The position numbers were made by a program, and so were the translations under genes. From assembly GCF_900044055.2 (NCBI RefSeq), contig NZ_FCOX02000015.1:62001-126000 (forward strand): 64,000 nucleotides of DNA, given 5' to 3'. The stretch comes from Caballeronia calidae (lineage in GTDB: Bacteria; Pseudomonadota; Gammaproteobacteria; Burkholderiales; Burkholderiaceae). This document shows positions 27,974-36,837 of the stretch, piece by piece. The notes beneath the pieces are model-generated. The model saw only the letters and a program-made list of their open reading frames with translations, searched no databases and was not told the origin of the DNA. How positions within the stretch are numbered: position 1 is the first letter of the stretch; every line of letters starts with the position of its first letter.

Positions 27974-29215
27974 ATGTTAGGGCGATTGGTGAACATGTCG
28001 CTGAGGGGAGCAACGTTGAGCAGTCGCTTTGTTCTACTGTTCTTCCTCGCGCGATTTATGAAGCCCGAAGACGTGGGCGAGTACGGACTCGTATGCGCGA
28101 CGATCGGATATGCGATGTTCGTCCTTGGGCTCGATTTCTATACCTATAGCACTCGCGAGCTGATTGCCAGCGAACGCGGGCGTTGGCCACGGCTGTTGAA
28201 GGATCAAGCGGCATTCTTGTTGGTGTGTTATGCGATGACGCTCCCGGCTATTCTCCTCGTGATCGAGTTAACAGGGGCAATCCCTTGGTCAGCCGTTGGG
28301 TGGTTTCTCGTGCTATTGATTCTGGAGCATCTTAGTCAGGAGTTCAATCGGTTGCTGATCGCCATGTCGCGCCCCCTCTTAGCGAGCGTTGTGCTCTTCG
28401 TGCGAAGCGGCGCGTGGTGCATTGTATTTCTGATCGCAATGATCGCCGTCCCGGAGGTGCGTACGCTAGGCTGGTTATTTGCCTCGTGGACCTGTGGAAC
28501 AGCGGTGGCAGTCGGTATTGCGTTGTTCACGCTGGCTCGCCTCGACTGGCCGTCCGTCGGAAAGGGTGTGGACTGGCCATGGATCAGGCGCGGTTTGAAG
28601 GTGGCGCTCCCGCTACTCGTGGCCACCTTGGCGCTGCGCGTACTTTTCACCGCTGATCGATATCTCGAGCGCTTCGTCGCTGGCGACGAATTGCTTGGGG
28701 TATATACGTTCTACGTCGGAGTCGCGGGCGCACTAATGGGATTTCTCGATGCAGCCGTGTTTTCCTTCTTATCGCCGCGATTGATCGCAGTAGTGCGCAG
28801 AGGCGACATAGAAGATACGGCACGTGCTTTCAATCAGTTTCGGGACGCTACTGTCAGATGGCTGGTAGGACTTGCCACTCTTTGCGCGATCGCGATTGAA
28901 CCAGTGCTCGCGCTCATCGGAAAGCCGATCTATATGGCCCATTTGCAGATGTTCTATTTGACGCTGGCGGGGTCATGCTTGTTTTGCCTGAGTATGGTGC
29001 CGCACTACGGACTCTACGCTCACAGAGAGGACGCCGCCATCATCGCAGTCAACTTTCTGGGCGGCGCAACGTTTCTTGCGGCGTTTTTCGTATTCGCTAG
29101 CGTGTTGCACGAGCTCGCGGTTCCGGTCGCATTAATCTGCGCGTTTGCGTTTGTTTGCGTTGGGAAGTTCGTTATGTATCGAAGGCTTTGCGCCGTTCGG
29201 CTAGCCGAAGCCTAG
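27974..29215 (+). CDS. Wzx-like polysaccharide flippase (MOP superfamily)
   Basis: A 413-residue multi-pass membrane protein with about 12 hydrophobic helices, starting MLGRLVNMSLRGATLSSRF and containing the family pattern FLARFMKPEDVGEYGLV in the first helices. Wzx proteins move undecaprenyl-linked repeat units across the inner membrane. It starts 12 bases after wzc with AGGAAGCAAGG before the ATG. No other flippase is found in the locus, so it is the best candidate. Confidence 0.88.
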   Translation: MLGRLVNMSLRGATLSSRFVLLFFLARFMKPEDVGEYGLVCATIGYAMFVLGLDFYTYSTRELIASERGRWPRLLKDQAAFLLVCYAMTLPAILLVIELTGAIPWSAVGWFLVLLILEHLSQEFNRLLIAMSRPLLASVVLFVRSGAWCIVFLIAMIAVPEVRTLGWLFASWTCGTAVAVGIALFTLARLDWPSVGKGVDWPWIRRGLKVALPLLVATLALRVLFTADRYLERFVAGDELLGVYTFYVGVAGALMGFLDAAVFSFLSPRLIAVVRRGDIEDTARAFNQFRDATVRWLVGLATLCAIAIEPVLALIGKPIYMAHLQMFYLTLAGSCLFCLSMVPHYGLYAHREDAAIIAVNFLGGATFLAAFFVFASVLHELAVPVALICAFAFVCVGKFVMYRRLCAVRLAEA

Positions 29216-29311
29216 GTGCTCAACTCTCTCCATTAACCGCCGACGTTCTCTGTCGAAAGCGTGTTGAGTCATGGACACGGTCGGAACTAGTCTCCCAAAA
29301 TACGTATTCAT

Positions 29312-30301
29312 ATGAATCTTTTGATCTGCTATACGCCTCTGCACGTGTTGATTGCGGAGCGGCTCGTCGCGCTTGGAGAACTTGGAGAATTCTATCTTCT
29401 ATACATCTGCTTCAATGACTCCGATCGACACGATTTCTATTTCCGTAGGTTGGCGGAAAGTGCCACCTATGGCGGTGAGTTGTTGCGACTTCCTCACGAC
29501 TGGCGCGATCCGTTCGTCATCGCGAGATGGCGCGTTAGGCAGATGCCGCTGAAGCCCCGCACGCTGTTCTGCGGAAATATTAAGCATGCGCATTCACGAT
29601 GGGCGGCATACCTATTCGGAATCAAACAGTTCAAGACGTTTGACGACGGCAGCGGAAACATCGCCTCTTCCGGATATTTTTACGATATGAGCGAATCCGC
29701 GGCCGGAAAAACATTGTTTTCGACCCTGGCGCCACGTTATCTTTATCGCAACGTTATTCGGAAAATTGATGTTCACTTCTCCATCTATGAAGAGCCGAAC
29801 GTCTACTCGAAATTCGCGAGGCAAACCAGGCGGATCCCTCTGCTCATCAATCAACGATTCTCCAGGGAGCCGGGCGAGGGGAAGGTGACGGTGTATGTAG
29901 GACACGCCCTGGTAGAGGATGCTTTAAAGAGTCGCGAGGAAGGCGAACGTCTCGACCGAGCCGTTTTCCGTAAGTACGGCGTGGACCATTTTCTACCTCA
30001 CCCGCGGAGCGCGAACTTGTCGTTTTATGCTCCGCTACGCGACGTTGCCGAAACAACACCATTGGTCGCGGAAGAATTCGTTCTCGGATTGCTGGAGCAG
30101 TATGCGAATGTTCGGGTAATCGGCTTCAAAAGCAGCGCCTTGCTCAACCTCGCATTCGTTCCGGGCGTGGACGTTATCAATCTGAACGCCAACGACGCCG
30201 TCGAGCAAGCCAGCTCCTTGAGCATCGCTATGCAGGCAAGAAAAATAAGAACTGTGACCGAATCAGAGCTTCTATCGGACTATGAGAAGACGGACGCTTA
30301 A
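29312..30301 (+). CDS. GT52-like sialyltransferase (nonulosonic acid transferase)
   Basis: A 329-residue glycosyltransferase that resembles family GT52, known from Neisseria and Haemophilus lipooligosaccharide sialyltransferases. Visible hallmarks: N-terminal MNLLICYTPLHVLIAE, an acidic glycine-containing motif FDDGSGNI near residue 110, the HP motif in FLPHPRS near residue 230, and a serine motif FKSSALLNL near residue 272. Bacterial sialyltransferases use D/E-D/E-G, HP and S/T-rich motifs for catalysis and CMP-sugar binding. It would add a nonulosonate made by the NeuA/PseG-like and NeuB enzymes downstream. Cytosolic, no signal peptide. Overlaps the polymerase gene by 20 bases. Confidence 0.78.
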   Translation: MNLLICYTPLHVLIAERLVALGELGEFYLLYICFNDSDRHDFYFRRLAESATYGGELLRLPHDWRDPFVIARWRVRQMPLKPRTLFCGNIKHAHSRWAAYLFGIKQFKTFDDGSGNIASSGYFYDMSESAAGKTLFSTLAPRYLYRNVIRKIDVHFSIYEEPNVYSKFARQTRRIPLLINQRFSREPGEGKVTVYVGHALVEDALKSREEGERLDRAVFRKYGVDHFLPHPRSANLSFYAPLRDVAETTPLVAEEFVLGLLEQYANVRVIGFKSSALLNLAFVPGVDVINLNANDAVEQASSLSIAMQARKIRTVTESELLSDYEKTDA

Positions 30302-31454
30302 CGCCATTTTGTTGGCTGGGGTGACGACCAGCATCGTCAATGTCGACGGCTTCCTTGCGCTGTCTCGCGGACTCACGGTTGCCGGTGAGTTTAATCCGCA
30401 GGTTGCGATGGTCGTCTTCACAATCGTCGCTACGATTTTCGCCTTCAGGGCACGTGCGCCGATTTGGCTGCTTGGTGTAATTGGATTCGCTTTGGTTCTG
30501 ATGATGGTGCTGGCCGGAATCGCGGACAACGAACCTCAGAAAATGTTTCGGGATTTCATTTATTTAACACTACTTGCGCTCTCTTTTTTGATTTTTCGCC
30601 AGGACTTGAAGGGCCAGAAGATTGACGGAACCACGTTCGCCATGTATCTGGCGCTTTTCAGTTTGCTCGTCTTCCCAGTGCTAGGAGTGGCCGGCGGTCT
30701 CGAAGGATACGACGGAAGATTTCCGGGATTCTCCACGTCGCCACCCATCTTTGCGAATAGCGTGCTTCTTGCATATCTAATTGTTCGGAATGCAAGAGTT
30801 GGTGATCTTTGGACAGCCCTTTTTTGCGCTCTTTCTGTCGGCTGTATCGTTTTATCCGGAACTCGAAGCCCGTTAGCGACCCTTGCTGTCTATGAGATGT
30901 TGCTCTTGGTGTCGGGGCAAACAGTTTCGCGAGGCCGTACCGCATATTTCGTCATTCTCGCCCTCGGTGCAGCGGCGTTAGCTCTGGTTGCGGCAGATAT
31001 ATACGATTCTAGCGGATCGGGCGATGCGAGCACGTCGCGGATATTTGCGCAGAAAGGAGCGGATGGCGGTTCCCTCGAAACTCGTTCTGGATGGTATTTG
31101 ACCATTCTCCTCGGATTGCGGAACAACTTTTTTTTGGGGGGATTTGGCGCGGGCGCGGCGGAGCGTTTGACCGGCTATATCACGCATTTTGACTTGCTTC
31201 GCTACTGGTACGACTATTCAATATTCTTCCTGCTGCTGTTTGTCTATCTCATCTACAAGGCGCACAGGTGCTCCGATGCTCCAAGCGATATGCATACCCG
31301 GTGGTACAGCTTACTTATTGGCCCATTCGTTATTTTGAATTCAACGCTTCTATCGATGCATAACATGTTTCAGGTACCGGGAATGATCCTGCTTTTCGCC
31401 GCATACTTGAACTGCTCGACGATGAGACACCGGGGGGCATGTGAAGCCAAATAA
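30282..31454 (+). CDS. Wzy-like polysaccharide polymerase
   Basis: A 390-residue inner-membrane protein with roughly ten hydrophobic helices and a large periplasmic loop between residues about 230 and 290 holding acidic and Arg residues (SRIFAQKGADGGSLETRSGW), as in the O-antigen ligase/polymerase family. The motif SGTRSPLATL before the loop is typical for Wzy/Wzy_C members. It would join repeat units in the periplasm. Starts inside the end of the transferase gene and ends inside the next gene, so the three are coupled. Wzy proteins vary strongly, and the call rests on topology and context. Confidence 0.85.
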   Translation: MRRRTLNAILLAGVTTSIVNVDGFLALSRGLTVAGEFNPQVAMVVFTIVATIFAFRARAPIWLLGVIGFALVLMMVLAGIADNEPQKMFRDFIYLTLLALSFLIFRQDLKGQKIDGTTFAMYLALFSLLVFPVLGVAGGLEGYDGRFPGFSTSPPIFANSVLLAYLIVRNARVGDLWTALFCALSVGCIVLSGTRSPLATLAVYEMLLLVSGQTVSRGRTAYFVILALGAAALALVAADIYDSSGSGDASTSRIFAQKGADGGSLETRSGWYLTILLGLRNNFFLGGFGAGAAERLTGYITHFDLLRYWYDYSIFFLLLFVYLIYKAHRCSDAPSDMHTRWYSLLIGPFVILNSTLLSMHNMFQVPGMILLFAAYLNCSTMRHRGACEAK

Positions 31455-32193
31455 GGCTGCCGTGCACCTGAACGCGCTTAGAAGAAATAGTAGGAAGATT
31501 GCCGAGGGACCAAGCGACGTTCTGTCAGCGCGTTTGTGTACCTTCCTCAATCCCTATTCTTATTTTCTGCTACGGTCTCATGGGTCGGTTCTGGAGAAGT
31601 TTGACGTAATCGGAGTTGATGGTTTCTCACTTTGCGTGATATTGCGCTGGATGGGGGTATGTAATACGCCTAGATTGAGCTTCGATATGACGTCCATCGC
31701 AAGGGACGTGCTTCGTCACGCCGAAAGGAAGGGCAAAAGTGTCTTTCTCGTGGGCACGACTCGAGATCACCTCGATGTGGCTACAAAAAGCATTTTGGAA
31801 AGATTCCCGCAGCTTAAGTTTTGTGGCACACATCACGGCTACTTTAACCAGGAAGAGGAGCAGTCACTTATTGATTCAATTATCAAGACTCGTGCGGACA
31901 TCGTGATTTGCGGTATGGGCGCCATAAAGCAGGAGCGATTTCTTGCGGCATTGGCGGGACGTGGTTGGGACGGGCAGGGATATTCGTGTGGAGGGTTCAT
32001 TCATCAAATTGCGAAGGGCGGCCTTGAATACTACCCCTCCTGGATCAATCGATGGAATTTGCGGTGGCTGTTTCGAATTTTCGATGAACCTAGGCTTCTT
32101 AAACGATATTTTCTTTTATATCCAATCGCAATGCTGATATTAATGAAGGACGCTGCTGGCTTGCGAGTTAGTCGAAGGTCAGAGAATTCTTGA
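31441..32193 (+). CDS. WecG/TagA/CpsF-family glycosyltransferase (GT26)
   Basis: A 250-residue GT26 transferase that adds a sugar to an undecaprenyl-linked intermediate at the membrane face. Characteristic segments: VIGVDGFSLCVILRWMG, KSVFLVGTTRDHLDVA (the usual FLLGG-like region), YFNQEEEQSLIDSI, ADIVICGMGAIKQERFL and the C-terminal NRWNLRWLFRIFDEP with basic residues that bind the membrane. GTG start at 31441 overlaps the polymerase gene. It probably makes the second linkage of the repeat unit. Confidence 0.92.
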   Translation: MKPNKAAVHLNALRRNSRKIAEGPSDVLSARLCTFLNPYSYFLLRSHGSVLEKFDVIGVDGFSLCVILRWMGVCNTPRLSFDMTSIARDVLRHAERKGKSVFLVGTTRDHLDVATKSILERFPQLKFCGTHHGYFNQEEEQSLIDSIIKTRADIVICGMGAIKQERFLAALAGRGWDGQGYSCGGFIHQIAKGGLEYYPSWINRWNLRWLFRIFDEPRLLKRYFLLYPIAMLILMKDAAGLRVSRRSENS

Positions 32194-32196
32194 CAC

Positions 32197-33429
32197 ATGA
32201 ACCGGCGAAATTTCAATAAAGCGTTCATATCGGTCCTAACAGGGTTGAGCTTCTGCGAGACGGCGAAAGCTGCGTCTCGCATGCAGGATCATGTGGTTCT
32301 GGACTCGAGAGGACCGTTAGAAGCTGCAGATCTGCAGCGGGCATTTCATAACGCCGTATCGCGGGGTCAAAAGACTTTAACGGTCTCAAATGACGTCACC
32401 CTGTGGGAATCGCTTGCTCTTCCGTCCGGAATTGAACTGATCTTCCTCGGTACCGTTTACAACCGCTGTCGTGACGTCGCCTTGTTACTGGAAGGCGTAA
32501 CTCGTACGCGAGTTCGGTTCACGAGGCTCGTTGGAGACGGAATGAATGATCGACAGTCCGGAATTGCGGTGCGTAATAGCAGCGATTGCGAAATTGAGGG
32601 CGTTTCTATATCGGCAACGCGAAACAAGGGCGTCGAAATCTCGTGCTCCGGAGAAAACACGTCACAGAGAAACGCTGTTTCGATAGGGTACGTTAGCGGA
32701 TCCGTTGGTCCTGATGGCGCGGGAATCTCCATCTTCGGACGGTCGTGCACTCGCACGATTATCAAAGGGGGCCAGTATTGCGGAAATCGAATTGGCATCA
32801 CGATCAATGGTGGACAGGACAATCTTATCGCAAAGGCGACGTGCAACGATAACCACGAAGCGGGAGTTATGATCGACGGAATTGTCTCGCGAACTGGCGA
32901 TGGCGGTCGGTGCAATTCGCTAAGATCAATCACGTGTAATGGAAACGGAACGCACCATGACGGATATGGCGGGCTCTATCTCGGAAATGGAGCCTCGTCG
33001 AACGTAATCGTAGACCTTCGAGCGGAAGAAAACATCGGTTCTGGCTGCCGAATGAGTGGTGGTGACGGATTTGCGAACCGAAGTAACGTGTTCGCTCGGC
33101 TTAGCTTGGGAAAGAATCGCAACGGGGGCTTCGTAGCCTCGTCCTCACCGGAAACGGTCATCTTGGACTCGGAAGCGAGTTCTAACGAGGGGCCCGGCAT
33201 ACACTTTTTCAGAAGCGATCGCTCTCGGCTGTCAGGTCGTTCGATTGCAAATAGCGCCGATGGCCTACTCATTCAATCTGCGGACGTCGATGTGACGAGT
33301 TTTGAAGCGGAAGATAACGGGGGATTCGGTATAAGAATAGCTGACGGCGGCAGCAAATCGCCTGGCGCTTCCGTGAAGAGATATGTGAGTAGGAGCAACA
33401 GACGAGGAAGTCAGAGTTGGACCGACTGA
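32197..33429 (+). CDS. Exported right-handed beta-helix protein, possible polysaccharide-active enzyme
   Basis: A 410-residue protein predicted to fold as a parallel beta-helix: repeated short turns of the type NSSDCEIEGVSIS, GITINGGQDNLIAKATC and DGLLIQSADVDVTSFEAEDN from about residue 90 to 400. The N-terminus MNRRNFNKAFISVLTG carries a twin-arginine motif (RRNFNK) and ends in AKA, so Tat export to the periplasm is likely. Parallel beta-helix proteins in Wzx/Wzy loci are often lyases or hydrolases that trim the polymer. No catalytic residues could be assigned. It lies between a glycosyltransferase and the nonulosonate genes and starts 3 bases after the former. Confidence 0.82.
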   Translation: MNRRNFNKAFISVLTGLSFCETAKAASRMQDHVVLDSRGPLEAADLQRAFHNAVSRGQKTLTVSNDVTLWESLALPSGIELIFLGTVYNRCRDVALLLEGVTRTRVRFTRLVGDGMNDRQSGIAVRNSSDCEIEGVSISATRNKGVEISCSGENTSQRNAVSIGYVSGSVGPDGAGISIFGRSCTRTIIKGGQYCGNRIGITINGGQDNLIAKATCNDNHEAGVMIDGIVSRTGDGGRCNSLRSITCNGNGTHHDGYGGLYLGNGASSNVIVDLRAEENIGSGCRMSGGDGFANRSNVFARLSLGKNRNGGFVASSSPETVILDSEASSNEGPGIHFFRSDRSRLSGRSIANSADGLLIQSADVDVTSFEAEDNGGFGIRIADGGSKSPGASVKRYVSRSNRRGSQSWTD

Positions 33430-33515
33430 TGTTTTTACGAGCGGGTCAGTCGACGATGATCTGCTGAAAAAGGGAACGAAAAAAATAATAATTGGCTACT
33501 TTGGATATAGACAGA

Positions 33516-35231
33516 ATGAATACGTGTGAAATGACGCTGGGGCGCGGCGTAAGGCAGTGTGCATCATCGATCGCGGTAATTCCGGCGCGTGGCGGCTCGA
33601 AGGGGGTTCCTCGTAAGAATCTTAGGCCGCTCTTCGGAATGCCGTTGATTTACTACGCTATTCGGGCATGTATTGATTCGGAAGCGTTCGAAGAAGTGGT
33701 CGTAACCACTGACGACGAAGAGATTGGCTTGATCGCTGAACGATTCGGCGCGCGGGTTATCATGCGCCCCCATGGGCTTGGGCAGGATTCTGTAACGTTG
33801 GATCCCGTCATTGAGCATGCTGTGGACGTTGTCGAACGGATGCTGGAAAAGCGATTCGACATCGTTATGACCGTACAGCCCACCTCGCCGTTGGTCAATT
33901 CCGACGATATTAGGAACTCGCTCAGCAAATTTGACGCGTCGGGCGACGTAGATAGCGTGCTTTCGGTGGTCGATGATCGACATCTGTGCTGGACGCGTGA
34001 CGCCGGGTTCGCTATTCCAAAATATCAACGACGAGTCAATCGTCAGCAGTTACCTGAAAGCTACAAGGAGACCGGGGCTGTCATCGCCTGCAGACGTAAC
34101 GTACTGAAGTCTGGAAGCCGGATCGGAAAGCGTGTCGAACTTGCGGTACTGCCGCCGGAGCGCAGCATTGATATCGACTCGGATCTTGATTTCTTTATTT
34201 GCGAAGCCATTCTCGCGCGCAAAACGGTGGTCTTTCCAATAGTCGGACGCAAAGAACTCGGGCTTGGTCATGCCTATCGTGCAGTTATGATCGCCAGCGA
34301 GTTCGTCGGCCATGAAATAGTATTTGTCTGCGAAAATCGAGATGAGTTGGCCGCAGAGGTCATAAGAGAGCGCAACTACAGAGTCGTCGTTGCGGCTGAT
34401 GGCGGTCTGCAAAGAGCCGTTCTTGACCTGAGCCCGGATTTGGTCGTGAACGACATTCTGAATACTTCAGCCGCGTACATAAAGGCGCTGAAGGAGGCGG
34501 GGGCGGCGGTTGTCAATTTCGAAGACTTGGGTGAAGGGGCTTTGCACGCGGATGTCGTTGTTAATGCGTTGTATCCCCATCAGGATGCTTCGCCAAAACA
34601 CCTTATTGGTGAGCAATATTTCTGCCTTCGCGATGAGTTCATCCACCTTCCGTCGAAAAAAATATCCGATGAAGTGAGAAGGATCCTCATAACATTTGGG
34701 GGCGTTGACGAAAATGACCTGACCTCGCGGCTCCTGACTCTTTGCGCTCCGTTTGTTAGAGAGAGAGATATCCAGGTTGACATTGTCGCTGGGCCCGGTT
34801 ACTGCCATGGAGAAGCCCTTTCCGGCTTGATTGAACGTGAGTCGCTTCATAAGCACGTGAGATGGCTCACCAGTACTCGCAAGATTTCCGAGTTTATGTT
34901 AGCAGCGGACTTGGCTCTTACATCCGGTGGTCGCACCGTCCTCGAGTTGTCGGCGGTGGGCGTGCCGACAATGGTGATTTGTCAGAATGAACGCGAGACG
35001 ACGCACACGTTCGCTTCGGACGCCAATGGCGTGGTCAATCTCGGCCTCCACTCGGAGGTTACGGACGACGTGATCACTGCGGCGATCGAATCCTTGATTG
35101 GCTCGGCCGACATCCGCCGCGTAATGGTCGACAAGATGACGACGGTCGACCTGACGAAAGGTAAGCACCGGGTAGTCTCAAGAATTTTTGCTTTGCTAAA
35201 AACTTTGGAGAAGCAGCATGCAAATCGATAA
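33516..35231 (+). CDS. CMP-nonulosonate cytidylyltransferase fused to a PseG-like domain
   Basis: A 571-residue two-domain protein. Residues about 20-235 are a CMP-sugar synthetase of the NeuA/PseF family with the nucleotide motif IPARGGSKGVPRKNL, the TDDEEIG region and the QPTSPLV motif. Residues about 240-571 resemble PseG-type UDP-sugar hydrolases: GLGHAYRAVMIA, ITFGGVDENDLT and LALTSGGRTVLELSAVGVP. The first would activate a nonulosonic acid with CTP; the second would release a 6-deoxy-hexosamine-type precursor from UDP before condensation. ATG at 33516 is preferred; TTG at 33492 is open in frame. It overlaps neuB by 14 bases. Fusions of these two activities suggest substrate coupling in one enzyme. 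Confidence 0.86.
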   Translation: MNTCEMTLGRGVRQCASSIAVIPARGGSKGVPRKNLRPLFGMPLIYYAIRACIDSEAFEEVVVTTDDEEIGLIAERFGARVIMRPHGLGQDSVTLDPVIEHAVDVVERMLEKRFDIVMTVQPTSPLVNSDDIRNSLSKFDASGDVDSVLSVVDDRHLCWTRDAGFAIPKYQRRVNRQQLPESYKETGAVIACRRNVLKSGSRIGKRVELAVLPPERSIDIDSDLDFFICEAILARKTVVFPIVGRKELGLGHAYRAVMIASEFVGHEIVFVCENRDELAAEVIRERNYRVVVAADGGLQRAVLDLSPDLVVNDILNTSAAYIKALKEAGAAVVNFEDLGEGALHADVVVNALYPHQDASPKHLIGEQYFCLRDEFIHLPSKKISDEVRRILITFGGVDENDLTSRLLTLCAPFVRERDIQVDIVAGPGYCHGEALSGLIERESLHKHVRWLTSTRKISEFMLAADLALTSGGRTVLELSAVGVPTMVICQNERETTHTFASDANGVVNLGLHSEVTDDVITAAIESLIGSADIRRVMVDKMTTVDLTKGKHRVVSRIFALLKTLEKQHANR

Positions 35232-36273
35232 CTTCAAGATTGGCCAATATCTCGATCCGTACATCATCGCTGAGATCGGTGTGAACCATGCCAACTCGAT
35301 GGCTTTGGCGGAGCGAATGATCGACGAAGCCGCGGAGGCTGGTGCGCACGCCGCCAAATTTCAGACCTACAAGGCGGAACGACTTGCGTCGCGTTATAGC
35401 CCGGCATATTGGGACACGAGCAAGGAGCCTACGTCGAGCCAATTCGCGCTCTTTAAAAAATTCGACTCCTTTGGACCGCAGCAGTACAAGCAACTTGCAG
35501 ATTATTGTGAACGGCGGGGAATTCACTTCCTGTCAACACCGTTTCACGACGAAGCCGTCGACGAATTGTGCCCCCTTGTCCCGGCATTTAAGATCGCTTC
35601 AGCGGATATCACCAACGTACCACTGCTTCGTAAAGTTGCCGAGACCGGAAAGCCGATCATTATGTCCACAGGAGCGTCCACAATTGCAGAAGTTGAGTTT
35701 GCTGTGACGACCCTGCGTCAGGCCGGTGCGGTTGACATTGCTCTGCTGCACTGTGTCTTGAATTACCCAACACCGCCGAATGACGCGCAGCTTTGGAACA
35801 TCGCCGCATTGAAGAGAGCATTCCCGGACACGGAGGTGGGATATTCTGACCATGTGCCTCCATTGACAAGCATGCCGGCATTGGAGCTTGCGGCGCTGCA
35901 AGGGGCGGTGATCCTTGAAAAGCACTTCACGTACGATAAGTCGCTGGAAGGCAACGACCACTATCATGCAATGGACAAATCGGATCTTGCCAGTTTCACG
36001 GATCGGCTGTCGCTATTCAGAACACTCCAGGGCACCGTCGGAGCGGGGCTAGATAGTCAGCGAGCGGCCCGGCAACATGCCCGACGGAGCATCGTGGCGG
36101 ATAAGGACCTCAAGGCGGGCCATGTCATTCGCGCGACTGACATAACGGTAAAGCGGCCCGCCCATGGCATCAGTCCGATATTCTGGGACGACGTGATCGG
36201 TGCGAAACTGAACCAGGACGTTTCCGAAGATCGGCCCTTGGCGTGGAGGAATCTGGAACGTTCGGCGGGGTGA
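35218..36273 (+). CDS. neuB: NeuB/PseI-family nonulosonic acid synthase
   Basis: A 351-residue synthase condensing phosphoenolpyruvate with a six-carbon aminosugar to a nine-carbon sialic-like acid. The TIM barrel shows IIAEIGVNHANSM, AAKFQTYKAERL, KIASADITNVPLL, IMSTGASTIAE, HCVLNYPTPPND, GYSDHVPP and EKHFTYDK; a C-terminal SAF antifreeze-like domain follows (SIVADKDLKAGHVIRATDI). The last four residues (RSAG) and the stop fall in sequence that also reads as IS3 orfA in another frame, so the natural 3' end has probably been replaced by a few codons. The enzyme itself looks complete. Confidence 0.92.
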   Translation: MQIDNFKIGQYLDPYIIAEIGVNHANSMALAERMIDEAAEAGAHAAKFQTYKAERLASRYSPAYWDTSKEPTSSQFALFKKFDSFGPQQYKQLADYCERRGIHFLSTPFHDEAVDELCPLVPAFKIASADITNVPLLRKVAETGKPIIMSTGASTIAEVEFAVTTLRQAGAVDIALLHCVLNYPTPPNDAQLWNIAALKRAFPDTEVGYSDHVPPLTSMPALELAALQGAVILEKHFTYDKSLEGNDHYHAMDKSDLASFTDRLSLFRTLQGTVGAGLDSQRAARQHARRSIVADKDLKAGHVIRATDITVKRPAHGISPIFWDDVIGAKLNQDVSEDRPLAWRNLERSAG

Positions 36274-36755
36274 CAGTCTCCGAAGCGCAACGCCTGAAGG
36301 AACTGGCGCAGGAGAACAACAAGCTCAAGCGCCTGTTGTGGCCGAATCGATGCTCGACAACGCTGCGCTGAAGGACCTGCTGGCTCGAAAGTAGCAAACC
36401 CGCAGGCCAAGCGCGAAGCGGTCGAAATATTGATGACCGAACGCGCCATGGGTGTTATCCGGGCCTGCGGGCTGGTAGGGATTTCGCGCTCGCTGTTCCA
36501 CGACGAATCACGCCGCCGAGTTGACGACGAAGCACTGACTGGCCGCATGATGGTCACCGCTGCTCAGAAGCACCGCTATGGCTATCGCCGGATTCACGTA
36601 CTGTTTCAGCGGGATGGTTGCTTCTCCAACCACAAGCGCATCTGGCGCCTGTACAGCAAGGCAGGACTGAGCGTGCGCAAGCGGCGACGCAAGCGTATTG
36701 CGGCTGTCGAGCGTACGCCGCTGCCGTTACCAACAGGCACAAATCAGAGTTGGTA
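36261..36755 (+). pseudogene. IS3-family transposase remnant (orfA tail and truncated orfB)
   Basis: Two broken pieces of an IS3-type transposase. The orfA end is read as FGGVTVSEAQRLKELAQE from 36261, interrupted by a frameshift near 36338 (the sequence then continues in another frame as SMLDNAALKDLLARK and a stop at 36391-36393). The orfB start follows at 36391 with VANPQAKREAVEILMTER and the HTH-like region AAQKHRYGYRRIHVLF, and breaks off at about 36755 after TGTNQSW, before the DDE catalytic core. No terminal inverted repeats were found. Not functional. It sits exactly between neuB and the truncated MFS gene. Confidence 0.88.
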
Positions 36756-36837
36756 CCCGTCGGCAACGCGCCATATTGCTGACACGCACGCGGGCCTCGT
36801 CGAACATCGGCAATGGCCGAAGTGCCAGCGCCCATCA

